A stretch of 64,000 nt of DNA. It comes from an uncultured Synergistales bacterium (GTDB taxonomy: Bacteria > Synergistota > Synergistia > Synergistales > Aminobacteriaceae). The stretch covers positions 62,001 through 126,000 of the forward strand of contig CAJOCL010000003.1 of NCBI GenBank assembly GCA_905233565.1. The letters run 5' to 3'. Shown one piece after another: positions 54,149-64,000 of this stretch (position 1 is its first letter; every line of letters begins with the position of its first letter). The position numbers were made by a program, and so were the translations under genes. The notes beneath the pieces were generated by a model. The model was not told where the DNA came from. It saw only the letters and a list, made by a program, of their open reading frames with translations, and ran no database searches.

Positions 54149-54445
54149 TTATATCGATGCGCCCTCGAAAAATTCTATGTGCTGATCAGGCTTGAGGGCT
54201 ACGATTGCTTTTTTCCAAGAGCGTGTATAACCCTTTGATGCTCCGCGCCTGCGAAGTTTGCCCTTAACGTTTATCGTGTTCACTCCGTCTACTTTTACGT
54301 TGAAAACTTCCTCGACGGCCTTGCGAATCTGAATTTTATTCGCGCTCTTGTGAACTTCAAACGTATATTTATTCATAGCCATCAATGAGCTTGATTTCTC
54401 CGTTATTACAGGGCGTATGATTATGTCATGAGCAGTTAAATTCAT
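54149..54445 (-). CDS. rplW: ribosomal protein L23
   Basis: [31 protein letters not shown]. Confidence 0.96.
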   Translation of the reverse strand: MNLTAHDIIIRPVITEKSSSLMAMNKYTFEVHKSANKIQIRKAVEEVFNVKVDGVNTINVKGKLRRRGASKGYTRSWKKAIVALKPDQHIEFFEGASI

Positions 54446-55068
54446 TTTGAATATACCTCCTCAATCTTTGCGACAACTTCGGGCGTTACAATGAGATTCT
54501 TTGCGTTGAGAATGTCATAGACGTTTATGCTTGCCACGTTGATGCACTTTGCGCCGGGTAAATTTCTGACTGAGCGCGTTACGTTAAGGCCGTTATTGTG
54601 ATAAATGACTAACGTCTTTCCGAATCCGAGAGTGTCAAAAAGATTCTTTACGGCCTTAGTTGACGGCTTCTCGATAGCGTCAAAGCCCTTAACGACCGCC
54701 ATTAACTCTTCGCGTACCTTGTCTGACAATACGCTTCTGAGAGCAAGGCGCATGACCTTTTTATTGACCTTCTGGTGATAATCCCTTGGATGCGGGCCGT
54801 GAGCAACTCCGCCGTGTACCCATATCGGGGAACGCGTACTTCCCTGACGTGCGCGGCCTGTGTGCTTCTGCCTCCAAGGCTTCTTTCCTCCGCCTGAAAC
54901 ATCACCGCGTGTCTTTGTGCTGTGAGTACCCTGACGGCAGTTAGCAAGATGCGCAACGACAACCTGATGAATTGCCGGCATATGCACGGGAACATCAAAG
55001 ACTGCTGATGACAATTCCATTTCTCCGGCTCTGTCTCCGTTGAACTCGTATACTTTTACGAATGGCAT
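54442..55068 (-). CDS. rplD: ribosomal protein L4
   Basis: [48 protein letters not shown]. Confidence 0.97.
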   Translation of the reverse strand: MPFVKVYEFNGDRAGEMELSSAVFDVPVHMPAIHQVVVAHLANCRQGTHSTKTRGDVSGGGKKPWRQKHTGRARQGSTRSPIWVHGGVAHGPHPRDYHQKVNKKVMRLALRSVLSDKVREELMAVVKGFDAIEKPSTKAVKNLFDTLGFGKTLVIYHNNGLNVTRSVRNLPGAKCINVASINVYDILNAKNLIVTPEVVAKIEEVYSK

Positions 55069-55083
55069 TATTCTTTACCCTCC

Positions 55084-55710
55084 TTATGCCTTCTTGCAGA
55101 GGGCAAGCAGACTGTTCTTTGAACCGGGAACTGCGCCTTTTACCAGAAGTAAATTATTCTCAACGTCTACGGCCATTACAGTAAGATTCTTGACCGTTAC
55201 TTTATCGCTGCCCATATGTCCGGGCATTCTCTTGCCGGGAAATACGCGGCCGGGATACGATATAGCACCGCTTGAACCTCCGTGCCTGTGTTCGACCGAA
55301 GTACCGTGACTGAACTGCTGGCCTCCAAAGTGATGACGCTTGATTACTCCTGCAAATCCCTTTCCTTTGGAGATACCCTTAACGTTAATTTTCTCTCCAG
55401 CCTCGAAAATGTCAGCCTTTAACTCCTGTCCAACTTCGTAGCCCTTTACATCGTCAAGCCTAAATTCCCGAAGTGTCTTTCTGGGTTCAAGTTTCAGTTT
55501 CTCGAACATGACCCTCTGTGCTTTGGACAGCTTATGAGCCTTGACAGCCCCGAAGCCGAGAAGAACGGCGGAATATCCGTTCTGTTCAGGGGTTCTCAGA
55601 GCAACGACAGAACACGGCCCTGCAAGGACGACCGTAACAGCTACGGCCTGTCCTTCCGAGTCATAAATCTGTGTCATTCCGAGTTTTTTCCCCAGAATCC
55701 CTATTGACAT
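55084..55710 (-). CDS. rplC: ribosomal protein L3
   Basis: MSIGILGKKLGMTQIYDSEG...GKGFAGVIKRHHFGGQQFSHGTSVEHRHGGSSG. Confidence 0.97.
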   Translation of the reverse strand: MSIGILGKKLGMTQIYDSEGQAVAVTVVLAGPCSVVALRTPEQNGYSAVLLGFGAVKAHKLSKAQRVMFEKLKLEPRKTLREFRLDDVKGYEVGQELKADIFEAGEKINVKGISKGKGFAGVIKRHHFGGQQFSHGTSVEHRHGGSSGAISYPGRVFPGKRMPGHMGSDKVTVKNLTVMAVDVENNLLLVKGAVPGSKNSLLALCKKA

Positions 55711-55735
55711 AATTGTTAATTCTCCTAACTAATAA

Positions 55736-56041
55736 CTAAAATTTAATCTGTATGTCCACGCCTGACGCTAAATTAAGCTGCATCAGTGCGTCCATAGTCC
55801 TCTGTGTCGGATCTATAATGTCTATAAGCCTCTTGTGAGTACGCATCTCGAACTGCTCGCGGGCATCTTTGTCTTTATGGGGCGATTTCAGTATCGTTAT
55901 CCTTCCCACTTCAGTAGGCAGGGGAATCGGACCCGAAACCCTCGCACCTGTTGACTGTGCCGTCTCTGCAATTTGTGCCGCTGAGATGTCAAGAACTCTG
56001 TGATCAAATGACTTAAGACGTATGCGGATTTTGCGTGCCAT
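55736..56041 (-). CDS. rpsJ: ribosomal protein S10
   Basis: [14 protein letters not shown]...[23 protein letters not shown]. Confidence 0.98.
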   Translation of the reverse strand: MARKIRIRLKSFDHRVLDISAAQIAETAQSTGARVSGPIPLPTEVGRITILKSPHKDKDAREQFEMRTHKRLIDIIDPTQRTMDALMQLNLASGVDIQIKF

Positions 56042-56055
56042 GATTTTTACTCAGC

Positions 56056-57258
56056 TTACTCGATTATCTGGGTTACGACTCCCGCACCGACCGTGTGTCC
56101 GCCTTCACGTACTGCGAAGCGGAGGCCTTCCTCCATTGCTATAGGCACAATAAGCTCAACCTCAAACGTTGCATTGTCGCCAGGCATTACCATTTCGACA
56201 CCCTCAGGAAGTTTGATGTTGCCGGTAACGTCTGTCGTTCTGAAGTAGAACTGAGGCTTGTAGCCTGCAAAGAACGGTGTATGTCTTCCGCCCTCTTCCT
56301 TCTTGAGTACGTAAACTTCACCTTTGAACTTCGTGTGAGGCGTAACGGTGCCGGGCTTTGCGAGAACCTGTCCGCGCTGTACTTCGTCCTTGTCAATGCC
56401 GCGAAGAAGTACGCCTACGTTGTCGCCTGCCTCTGCGCTGTCAAGAATCTTCCTGAACATTTCAAGCGATGTTGCAACCGTCTTGCGCGTATCCCTTGTC
56501 ATTCCGACGATTTCAACTTCCTCGCCTGCCTTGACTACGCCGCGCTCAACTCTTCCCGTAACAACTGTTCCGCGTCCCGTAATCGTGAATACGTCTTCAA
56601 TGGGCATAAGGAACGGTTTATCAATTTCACGTACAGGATCGGGAATGTACTCGTCGCAGGCATCCATAAGATCCCAGATAGGCTTGCAGATAGGATCTTC
56701 ACGTGTTCCGTTGCCTTTTTCGAGAACTTCAAGGGCTGAACCGCGAATAATAGGAATGTCATCGCCGGGAAATTCGTACTTGTTGAGAAGTTCGCGGACT
56801 TCCATTTCAACGAGGTCGAGAAGTTCAGGATCGTCAACCTGATCCGTCTTGTTCATGAACACAACAAGCGCGGGAACGTTGACCTGACGTGCAAGAAGAA
56901 CGTGCTCACGTGTCTGAGGCATAGGGCCGTCCGCTGCTGAAACAACAAGGATTGCGCCGTCCATCTGTGCAGCACCGGTAATCATGTTCTTGATATAGTC
57001 CGCGTGGCCGGGACAGTCGATGTGTGCATAGTGCCTCTTAGGTGTCTGATACTCAACGTGCGCAATGTTAATCGTGATTCCGCGCTCCCTCTCTTCAGGG
57101 GCTTTATCGATCATGTCATATGCTGTGAACTCTGCGAAACTCTGAGTAGCAAGGCACTTTGTGATAGCTGCCGTAAGTGTCGTCTTGCCGTGGTCAATAT
57201 GCCCGATAGTTCCAATATTCAAATGGGGCTTGTTGCGCTCAAACTTTTCTTTTGCCAT
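56056..57258 (-). CDS. tuf: elongation factor Tu
   Basis: [18 protein letters not shown]...[28 protein letters not shown]. Confidence 0.98.
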   Translation of the reverse strand: MAKEKFERNKPHLNIGTIGHIDHGKTTLTAAITKCLATQSFAEFTAYDMIDKAPEERERGITINIAHVEYQTPKRHYAHIDCPGHADYIKNMITGAAQMDGAILVVSAADGPMPQTREHVLLARQVNVPALVVFMNKTDQVDDPELLDLVEMEVRELLNKYEFPGDDIPIIRGSALEVLEKGNGTREDPICKPIWDLMDACDEYIPDPVREIDKPFLMPIEDVFTITGRGTVVTGRVERGVVKAGEEVEIVGMTRDTRKTVATSLEMFRKILDSAEAGDNVGVLLRGIDKDEVQRGQVLAKPGTVTPHTKFKGEVYVLKKEEGGRHTPFFAGYKPQFYFRTTDVTGNIKLPEGVEMVMPGDNATFEVELIVPIAMEEGLRFAVREGGHTVGAGVVTQIIE

Positions 57259-57299
57259 AATTCATTCTCCTTACTTTCTTTTCTTTTGATGATTAAAGA

Positions 57300-59363
57300 T
57301 TAAATTCTCCCCTGCAAAATCTTTTCACTGACTTCCGCAGGTGTCTGCTCGTAATGGTCAAACTGCATTGAATAATTCGCACGTCCTGAAGTCTTGCTTC
57401 TCAGGTCAGTTGCGTAACCGAACATTCCGACCAGAGGAACGAATGCACGTACTATTCTAGCATTTGCCTTCATATCCATACCGTCAATGCGTCCGCGCCT
57501 CGATGATATATCGCCGATTACGTCCCCTAAATATTCTTCAGGTGTTACGACTTCAACTGACATAACTGGCTCCATGAGTACGGGATCGGCTTTTTTCATG
57601 GCCTCTTTGAATCCCATTGACGCTGCGATCTTGAACGCCATTTCTGAACTGTCAACTTCGTGATATGAGCCGTCAACCAGAGCAACTTTCACGCCGATAA
57701 CGGGATAGCCTCCGAGAACGCCCGATTGTATGGACTCTTCAAGACCTTTTTCGACAGCCGCGATAAATTCTTTGGGAATTACGCCGCCAACGATTTTATC
57801 CTCAAACTCGAATTTTCCGCCTTCAATAGGCTCAATCTCAAACACGACATGTCCGTACTGACCGCGTCCGCCTGACTGACGGATGTATTTTCCTTCTGCG
57901 CGTGACGGCTTTCTGATTGCCTCGCGGTAAGATACCTGCGGATTCCCGACTTTTACGTCAACGCCGAACTCGCGCTTTAACCTGTCGACAATAATTTCAA
58001 GATGTAATTCTCCCATTCCTGATATTACTGTCTGCCCGCTCTCATCGTCATTATGTACCCTGAAAGTCGGGTCTTCGTCTGCTAGGGCGTTAAGGCCTTT
58101 TGCGAGTTTAACTTTATCCTGCTGGGTTGCCGGTTCAACAGCGAGCGAGATTACGGGTTCCGGGAACTCCATATTCTCAAGCACTATCGGATTAGCCTCA
58201 TCGCAGAGGGTGTCGCCTGTCCTTGAACTTTTCAGGGACGGAACGGCTACTATCATTCCGGCTTCCATTGAGTCGATATCCTCGCGCTTGTTCGAGTGCA
58301 TTCTCATTATACGGCCTATGCGCTCTTTCTGCCTTGACGTTGGATTATAAAGCACTCCGCCTTTGTCCATTTTCCCCGAATAAACACGGAGGAAAAACAA
58401 TCTTCCCAAATACGGATCGACCGCAATTTTGAATACCAGTGCCGAAAACGGTTCGGCCAGGCTGCTGTGCCTCTCTACAATCTTCTCAGGGTCTGAAGGA
58501 ACAAATCCTTTTATTGCCGGAAGATCTATCGGGCTCGGCAGATATTCGACAACCGCATCGAGTAAAGGCTCAACACATTTATTCTTGAATGCCGATCCGC
58601 ATAAAACGGGCACGGCTTCGAGCTTTATTACGGCCTCGCGCATTGTCTTGCGTATAAGTTCAGAGCTTACGGGCTTGCCCTCAAGATAAAGCGTCATAAT
58701 GTCGTCGCTGAAATCTGAAAGTGCCTCGATTATTTCATCTCTGCCCTGTTTTGCCGACATTGCCAGCTCAGGCGGTATTGTTCCCTCTTTCGGGGGCTGT
58801 CCGAGAACTCCAGGGAAATAATATGCTTTCTGCTCTATTAAATCCACAACACCCTCGAAATCGTCCTCTGCACCTATCGGGAGCTGTACGGGTATAGCGT
58901 TCGCACCGAGCCTCTCGCGCATGGCCTTGACGACTGCGGGGAAATCCGCGCCGATTCTGTCCATTTTGTTTACGAAAGCTACACGCGGAACGTCATATTT
59001 ATCCGCCTGTCTCCATACTGTTTCAGACTGAGGCTCAACCCCTCCGACCGCACAGAATACGGCGACAACTCCATCGAGAACGCGCAGTGAACGCTCAACT
59101 TCTGCCGTAAAATCCACGTGGCCTGGCGTATCAATTAAATTGATAGTATAACCCTTCCACGCGCATGTTGTGGCTGCTGAGGTTATTGTTATTCCTCTTT
59201 CGCGCTCCTGTTCCATCCAGTCCATTGTCGCGGTGCCTTCATGAACTTCTCCGACTTTGTAATTGCTTCCCGTGTAATAGAGAATGCGTTCACTTGTCGT
59301 AGTTTTTCCGGCATCTATATGGGCTGCTATTCCTATGTTTCTTACTTTGCTAATATCCTGCAA
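57300..59363 (-). CDS. fusA: elongation factor G
   Basis: [24 protein letters not shown]...[17 protein letters not shown]. Confidence 0.98.
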   Translation of the reverse strand: MQDISKVRNIGIAAHIDAGKTTTSERILYYTGSNYKVGEVHEGTATMDWMEQERERGITITSAATTCAWKGYTINLIDTPGHVDFTAEVERSLRVLDGVVAVFCAVGGVEPQSETVWRQADKYDVPRVAFVNKMDRIGADFPAVVKAMRERLGANAIPVQLPIGAEDDFEGVVDLIEQKAYYFPGVLGQPPKEGTIPPELAMSAKQGRDEIIEALSDFSDDIMTLYLEGKPVSSELIRKTMREAVIKLEAVPVLCGSAFKNKCVEPLLDAVVEYLPSPIDLPAIKGFVPSDPEKIVERHSSLAEPFSALVFKIAVDPYLGRLFFLRVYSGKMDKGGVLYNPTSRQKERIGRIMRMHSNKREDIDSMEAGMIVAVPSLKSSRTGDTLCDEANPIVLENMEFPEPVISLAVEPATQQDKVKLAKGLNALADEDPTFRVHNDDESGQTVISGMGELHLEIIVDRLKREFGVDVKVGNPQVSYREAIRKPSRAEGKYIRQSGGRGQYGHVVFEIEPIEGGKFEFEDKIVGGVIPKEFIAAVEKGLEESIQSGVLGGYPVIGVKVALVDGSYHEVDSSEMAFKIAASMGFKEAMKKADPVLMEPVMSVEVVTPEEYLGDVIGDISSRRGRIDGMDMKANARIVRAFVPLVGMFGYATDLRSKTSGRANYSMQFDHYEQTPAEVSEKILQGRI

Positions 59364-59399
59364 AAATACACACCTGCAAAATTAAATTTTTTTTTCGGC

Positions 59400-59870
59400 T
59401 TACCAGCGGTAATGAGCAAATGCCCTGTTAGCTTCAGCCATTCTGTGAGTGTCATCACGGCGCTTTATTGATGCTCCTTCATTCTTGTAAGCATCCATTA
59501 ATTCACGCATGAGCCTTTCACCCATAGGCATACCCTTTTTTGCCCTTGCATATGAAACTATCCAGCGTATTGAGAGCTGAACGCCTCTTTCCGGCGTAAC
59601 TTCAACGGGTACCTGATAAGTTGCACCGCCGACTCTTCTCGGCCTTACTTCTATATTAGGTGTAACGTTGGCCATAGCTTTTTCAAAAACTTCAAAGGGT
59701 TCAACGCCTAACTTTTCCGCAGCTCCTTCTAATGCTCCGTAGAATATTTTTTCGGCTACGCTGCGTTTTCCTCCCATCATCAGCGCACTGATGAACCTTC
59801 CTGCTGCCGGGTTATTAAATCTTACGTCCGGCTGGGGTTCACGTTTCTTGATGTGTCCTTTTCTCGGCAT
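59400..59870 (-). CDS. rpsG: ribosomal protein S7
   Basis: MPRKGHIKKREPQPDVRFN...ANRAFAHYRW; start at MPRKG. Confidence 0.97.
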   Translation of the reverse strand: MPRKGHIKKREPQPDVRFNNPAAGRFISALMMGGKRSVAEKIFYGALEGAAEKLGVEPFEVFEKAMANVTPNIEVRPRRVGGATYQVPVEVTPERGVQLSIRWIVSYARAKKGMPMGERLMRELMDAYKNEGASIKRRDDTHRMAEANRAFAHYRW

Positions 59871-59887
59871 AATAAGCAATCCTCCCG

Positions 59888-60265
59888 TTAATTGGCTTTC
59901 GGTCTGCGTGCGCCGTACTTTGAGCGGCTCCTCTTGCGGTTTTCAACTCCGCCGCAGTCGAGAGTTCCCCTTATGATGTGATAACGGACACCGGGCAAGT
60001 CCTTAACCCTTCCGCCTCTTACAAGAACGACTGAGTGTTCCTGCAAATTATGGCCGATTCCCGGGATATATGACGTTACTTCGATGCCGTTTGTCAGCCT
60101 GACACGCGCAACTTTTCTTAATGCTGAGTTCGGCTTCTTGGGCGTAATCGTATAAACACGCGTGCAAACGCCCCTTCTGGCCGGATTCCCCTGCAATGCC
60201 GGAGAATTACTCTTGCTTTTCTTTTCCTCGCGTCCTAAACGCACTAACTGATTAATTGTCGGCAC
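59888..60265 (-). CDS. rpsL: ribosomal protein S12 (GTG start)
   Basis: [11 protein letters not shown]...[20 protein letters not shown]. Confidence 0.98.
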   Translation of the reverse strand: MPTINQLVRLGREEKKSKSNSPALQGNPARRGVCTRVYTITPKKPNSALRKVARVRLTNGIEVTSYIPGIGHNLQEHSVVLVRGGRVKDLPGVRYHIIRGTLDCGGVENRKRSRSKYGARRPKAN

Positions 60266-60373
60266 AAGTCTCTGCTGTCAAAATTAATTGCGATTACTCT
60301 TCGGGTCTGTAATTCTGCCCTATTAACAGCAGATTTCCCCTCCTTTCTTATATTACTGTTAAACAGCCTGATA

Positions 60374-60403
60374 ATCTTAGCAAATATAGGCCGTTAATGT
60401 CAA
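60374..60403 (-). promoter_or_regulatory. sigma70-type promoter for the rpsL operon
   Basis: - strand TTGACA (60403-60398), 18-nt spacer, TAAGAT (60379-60374). Confidence 0.75.
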
Positions 60404-60407
60404 TAAC

Positions 60408-60605
60408 TTATTTGAACCTGAAATCTAATCCTGCCTGTTTCATAATATCATTAGCTGTGTAGCGTGATTTTATTTTTCCGTCTACAACAATTTCACGGTT
60501 TGATACAGGGCTGAACCAAATATCGTGATCGCCTTTGCCGTGCCTTTTGAAAAAGCAGCCGTGTTGCATCAGAATTTTTCTAACGCGCTTTTCATACTCA
60601 GCCAC
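60408..60605 (-). CDS. HicA-like toxin
   Basis: 65 aa; KILMQHGCFFKRHGKGDHDIWFSP resembles the HicA dsRBD-like fold with its conserved His. Confidence 0.75.
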   Translation of the reverse strand: MAEYEKRVRKILMQHGCFFKRHGKGDHDIWFSPVSNREIVVDGKIKSRYTANDIMKQAGLDFRFK

Positions 60606-60837
60606 TTATAAGCACCCTGTCCAACCTGTCAGACACAAAATTTATATCACAATAATCAGCCTTTATCCCCTCAAATTCCATAAGTTCAGGGACTGTATAT
60701 TTTACCCGTTCGATTAAGGCATCGCATGAGCCTGATTCAAGTACGAGAGCCGGTAAATCATCGCTTGTTGCAACCCAAACGGCTGCTTCATTATCCCAGA
60801 ATAATTTTACCTTGCAGTGCATAACATTCTCACTCAT
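60598..60837 (-). CDS. DUF1902 (HicB-like) antitoxin candidate
   Basis: LFWDNEAAVWVATSDDLPALVLESGS...VPELMEFEG. Confidence 0.75.
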   Translation of the reverse strand: MSENVMHCKVKLFWDNEAAVWVATSDDLPALVLESGSCDALIERVKYTVPELMEFEGIKADYCDINFVSDRLDRVLISG

Positions 60838-60843
60838 TAAGTA

Positions 60844-61215
60844 TTAATTTAGATAGCCCGGCTCATTGTAAATCAATGCCATAAACTCAAGGTTTTCACC
60901 CGAATTATTTTCCATTGAGTGCCACTGACCTACATTGATTATGCAGACCTGCCCGGCGTGTACGTGGGTTTTTCTGCGTTCACCGTTTTCTGAATCGCCC
61001 TCGAAAAAATCCCCTTCACCCTTCAATATGTAATAAGGCTCAGTGTCGTGAATATGCTGATGCCACCCGAGTTTTGTACCCGGCAAAAGTACCATACGCG
61101 CATAAAGTCTCCCATGTCCGTTAAGTTCTTCTTTCGGGACAATCTCATACCTGTAGGCTTTTCCTTCTCCTCCGGCCGGCCCGTCAACTTCAACGGGGAT
61201 TACATCACGAACCAT
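60844..61215 (-). CDS. cupin-domain protein
   Basis: PGTKLGWHQHIHDTEPYYILKGEGDF...GQWHSMEN. Confidence 0.9.
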   Translation of the reverse strand: MVRDVIPVEVDGPAGGEGKAYRYEIVPKEELNGHGRLYARMVLLPGTKLGWHQHIHDTEPYYILKGEGDFFEGDSENGERRKTHVHAGQVCIINVGQWHSMENNSGENLEFMALIYNEPGYLN

Positions 61216-61232
61216 TTATATTAACGCCTCCT
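61201..61232. repeat. 32-bp direct repeat, copy 1 (cupin RBS and start)
   Basis: tacatcacgaaccatttatattaacgcctcct, identical to 61691-61722. Confidence 0.97.
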
Positions 61233-61275
61233 TGAAATTAAAATTTGAATGTCTTTATTATAAGGCATGATAAAT

Positions 61276-61479
61276 TTATTTTAACAAGGCTATTGCTATC
61301 TGTATTGCTCCGATTATTATTGCTACGGCAATTCCCCAATAAGTTATCCTGCTGCTGCGTTCGTGCGCCTGATCATCTATCCGCCTGTTCAAACTGTCAT
61401 ACATCAGCACTAAATCATCTTCAAGCGCATCAATTTTTGCTTCAAGTTCCGCAATACGGGCGTTTATATCCTTGTCCAT
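61276..61479 (-). CDS. small coiled-coil plus C-terminal TM protein (67 aa)
   Basis: MDKDINARIAELEAKIDALEDDLVLMYDSLNRRIDDQ...YWGIAVAIIIGAIQIAIALLK. Confidence 0.7.
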   Translation of the reverse strand: MDKDINARIAELEAKIDALEDDLVLMYDSLNRRIDDQAHERSSRITYWGIAVAIIIGAIQIAIALLK

Positions 61480-61481
61480 GT

Positions 61482-61646
61482 TCAGCCTCTCGCAATAATC
61501 CAGCCTATTATTGCTCCGATTATCTGTCCTGCAACAATTATTATTCCTGCACGTATTAACGCTTTATTAAGGCCGTTTATATCATCTTCCCTCTGCTTTT
61601 CGGCCTGTTCGGGCGTTATTGCTTTCAGTTTCTCACGTATGCTCAA
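61482..61646 (-). CDS. small membrane protein (54 aa, TTG start proposed)
   Basis: MSIREKLKAITPEQAEKQREDDINGLNKALIRAGIIIVAGQIIGAIIGWIIARG*; stop lies 2 nt upstream of the next start. Confidence 0.6.
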   Translation of the reverse strand: MSIREKLKAITPEQAEKQREDDINGLNKALIRAGIIIVAGQIIGAIIGWIIARG

Positions 61647-61705
61647 GACATCACGCCCCTGCGTACATAAAGTTGCCCGTGTCCATCGGCTACATCACGA
61701 ACCAT
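61643..61705 (-). pseudogene. decayed, truncated duplicate of the cupin gene 5' end
   Basis: Hand translation MVRDVADGHGQLYVRRGVMS* aligns with cupin MVRDV...NGHGRLYARMVLL. Confidence 0.7.
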
Positions 61706-61722
61706 TTATATTAACGCCTCCT
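61691..61722. repeat. 32-bp direct repeat, copy 2
   Basis: Identical to 61201-61232. Confidence 0.97.
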
Positions 61723-61732
61723 AAAATTAAAT

Positions 61733-62545
61733 TTAATTGAACGGCCATGAAGTTATGAAGATTTCTGAGTATGACAAATTTTTATCAAGATACGAAAAAA
61801 TTTCAGAGCCGTATATCATCGTCAAAAAGCAGCCTATAGCAAGAAACGGAACTAACGGAACAGCTTCGCCCTTCCCCCAGTGAAGACGGCCTATAAGCAA
61901 AAGAACAATAACCCATATTCCGCCCGTCATTATTCCTGCGTAAAATGCAAAAAGCGTGAACTTTAAGCCCAGTATTCCGCCCATTCCCCCCATGAAAACG
62001 GCATCTCCCCAGCCCATTCCGCCGCGTGAAAGAAATATTATCAGCGCGAAAATTCCCCAGCCTGCCAACGCACCTTCCAGACCGTCAAGAACTGCCGGAA
62101 ATCCTCCCGCAATTCTGATAATCAGGCCTATAACTCCGGGCGTTGCGGCAAAAAGGTCAAAAACATCCCCCGTCTCATAATCAGTCAGAGAGTTCAAAAC
62201 AAGTCCGCACGAACCCACAGAACAAATCAGGAACGCCCAAGAAATTTTGTATTTCAGAATTATCATCACGGCTAGAAAAGCGCAGATTATTTCTACAAGA
62301 ATGTAACGTGCTGAAATTTTAGCTCCGCAGTTACGGCATTTTCCGCGCTGAATAAGCCACGATATTATCGGGATAAGTTCCGATGCACTCAAGACATGGC
62401 CGCATGATTCGCAGACTGAACGCTCATTTTTCCCCCACCATGAACGCCCCTGAACGCTCCTGTGTGCAACTACGTTCAGAAATGAACCGAGTGAAGCTCC
62501 GAATATTCCTGCTATTAATGCCTGTTGTATCATTATTATTGTCAT
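61733..62545 (-). CDS. A24 family prepilin peptidase
   Basis: GASLGSFLNVVAHRS, CESCGH/CRNCGAKIS, GGMGWGDAVFMGGMGGILG. Confidence 0.94.
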   Translation of the reverse strand: MTIIMIQQALIAGIFGASLGSFLNVVAHRSVQGRSWWGKNERSVCESCGHVLSASELIPIISWLIQRGKCRNCGAKISARYILVEIICAFLAVMIILKYKISWAFLICSVGSCGLVLNSLTDYETGDVFDLFAATPGVIGLIIRIAGGFPAVLDGLEGALAGWGIFALIIFLSRGGMGWGDAVFMGGMGGILGLKFTLFAFYAGIMTGGIWVIVLLLIGRLHWGKGEAVPLVPFLAIGCFLTMIYGSEIFSYLDKNLSYSEIFITSWPFN

Positions 62546-62556
62546 TTTACTTTTTG

Positions 62557-62967
62557 TTACTTTTTGCGCTGAATGTCAAAAACGTACTGCCTGCCATCGT
62601 CCTTCTTGTCCCTGCTTTCGCGTGAATACAAGACACCGCCGTATGTCGTTATATTGCGCTTTAACTTTTCAACTTCGGCGTTTATTGCTTCCGCTAATTT
62701 TTGACGCGTACCCTTCTTATCGCGGCTGTAAGTCTGCAAGTCCCTTTCAATATAGCCTAAATCAACAAGTGCCTGAATCTCAAGAGGGCTTATGTTCATT
62801 TCATCGGCGAGCGTATCAAGGTCAAAATCCCTGTTCTGGTTATCGCGCATGTATTCATGAACATGGCCGTAAATATCTTCAAGCCTTCTTACACAGTTTC
62901 CGCATATCCTCTGGCCTTCAAATCCGTTATAAAGTTTCTTGCATAACCTGCATTCAGTAAGTGCCAT
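62557..62967 (-). CDS. zinc-ribbon/HTH-like protein, paralog 1 (136 aa)
   Basis: MALTECRLCKKLYNGFEGQRICGNCVRRLEDIYGHVHEYMRD; resembles YvyF/TIGR03826-type proteins. Confidence 0.7.
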   Translation of the reverse strand: MALTECRLCKKLYNGFEGQRICGNCVRRLEDIYGHVHEYMRDNQNRDFDLDTLADEMNISPLEIQALVDLGYIERDLQTYSRDKKGTRQKLAEAINAEVEKLKRNITTYGGVLYSRESRDKKDDGRQYVFDIQRKK

Positions 62968-63005
62968 TTTTTATACCTCCATGTTAATGTTAATTATTTA
63001 TGATT

Positions 63006-63416
63006 CTAATATCTTCGTCTTCTGCGGCTGTAATATCTTCCGCTGTAAGTATAATGAGCCTTCTTTCGTTCTATCATTTTCCCTAATTCATCAGAAAATT
63101 CGCCTGCCAATATCTGACGTGCCGAGAGTGCCAGACCGTAAGTCTGAATGTCGCGCTCAAACCAGCCCAGTTCAAAAAGCAATTGCAGTTCTTCAATATC
63201 CGTATCAGTATCCGCTGCCAATCTATGAGCAAGTTTCTTTATATCAGTAATATCTGTCGTAATTTGGTCTTCGTGATCTCTAATGTAATTATGTATTCTA
63301 TTATATGTCCCTTCAAGTTTCATGCGGCAGTTAGGGCAGACTGCATTTTTTTCTGAACGTATTTTACTCTTGTCATCGTAGAGTGAATTGCAGACTTTGC
63401 ATTCTCTAAGTGCCAT
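63006..63416 (-). CDS. zinc-ribbon/HTH-like protein, paralog 2 (136 aa)
   Basis: MALRECKVCNSLYDDKSKIRSEKNAVCPNCRMKLEGTYNRIHNYIRD; start at M31 of the ORF. Confidence 0.7.
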   Translation of the reverse strand: MALRECKVCNSLYDDKSKIRSEKNAVCPNCRMKLEGTYNRIHNYIRDHEDQITTDITDIKKLAHRLAADTDTDIEELQLLFELGWFERDIQTYGLALSARQILAGEFSDELGKMIERKKAHYTYSGRYYSRRRRRY

Positions 63417-63552
63417 AAAATCCCTTCCCGCTAAAATAAAATATATTGTGATAATTCTACATGTATTTACGACATTAATTATATGAAAATTTATATCTGT
63501 CTGCACAGTTTTTTTTCTGCTAAAATATCCAGAAAACTTTTCATTTTCATAA

Positions 63553-64000
<448 letters not shown>

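Noticed and set aside
56095-56842. Long + strand ORFs opposite tuf
   Set aside because: Shadow ORFs from the biased codon usage of tuf; no independent evidence.

Overview
This 64 kb window reads as a mostly housekeeping chromosomal segment of a bacterium. Gene content and order suggest Synergistota (inference, not proven). Contents in order: (i) a 727-aa DUF4145-like/S1-like/ankyrin protein next to a tRNA-Arg(CCU); (ii) rqcH, ligA, lysS, Xaa-Pro peptidase, a DUF4268 protein with an orphan partner, murJ, comF, rnhA, a DUF3084 protein, a DMT transporter and a DUF1015 protein on the - strand; (iii) comEA, a short comEC, tadA, recJ, relA/spoT, dtd, an MBL hydrolase, mreBCD-mrdA-minCDE-rodA, a radical-SAM pair and rng on the + strand, with guaB on the - strand between comEC and tadA; (iv) a roughly 22 kb - strand run from rpsL to truA (str, S10, spc and alpha-like operons plus ecfA/ecfT); (v) a small accessory zone with a HicA/DUF1902 toxin-antitoxin pair, a cupin gene, two tiny membrane proteins, a prepilin peptidase, two paralogous zinc-ribbon proteins and the start of ilvC. 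The strongest second-look items are: rplP (L16) with an apparent 20-nt deletion/frameshift that disconnects the conserved [12 protein letters not shown]-terminus; rpoA with a 128-residue low-complexity charged C-terminal tail; a DUF1015 gene whose conserved N-terminus can only be reached from an ATT start; a DUF4145x2-S1x2-ankyrin fusion; a DUF4268 protein whose nuclease-like motifs look mutated and which is translationally coupled to an orphan gene; and a decayed duplicate of a cupin gene start that now forms the leader of a small membrane-protein pair. No CRISPR array, prophage, IS element or rRNA was recognised.
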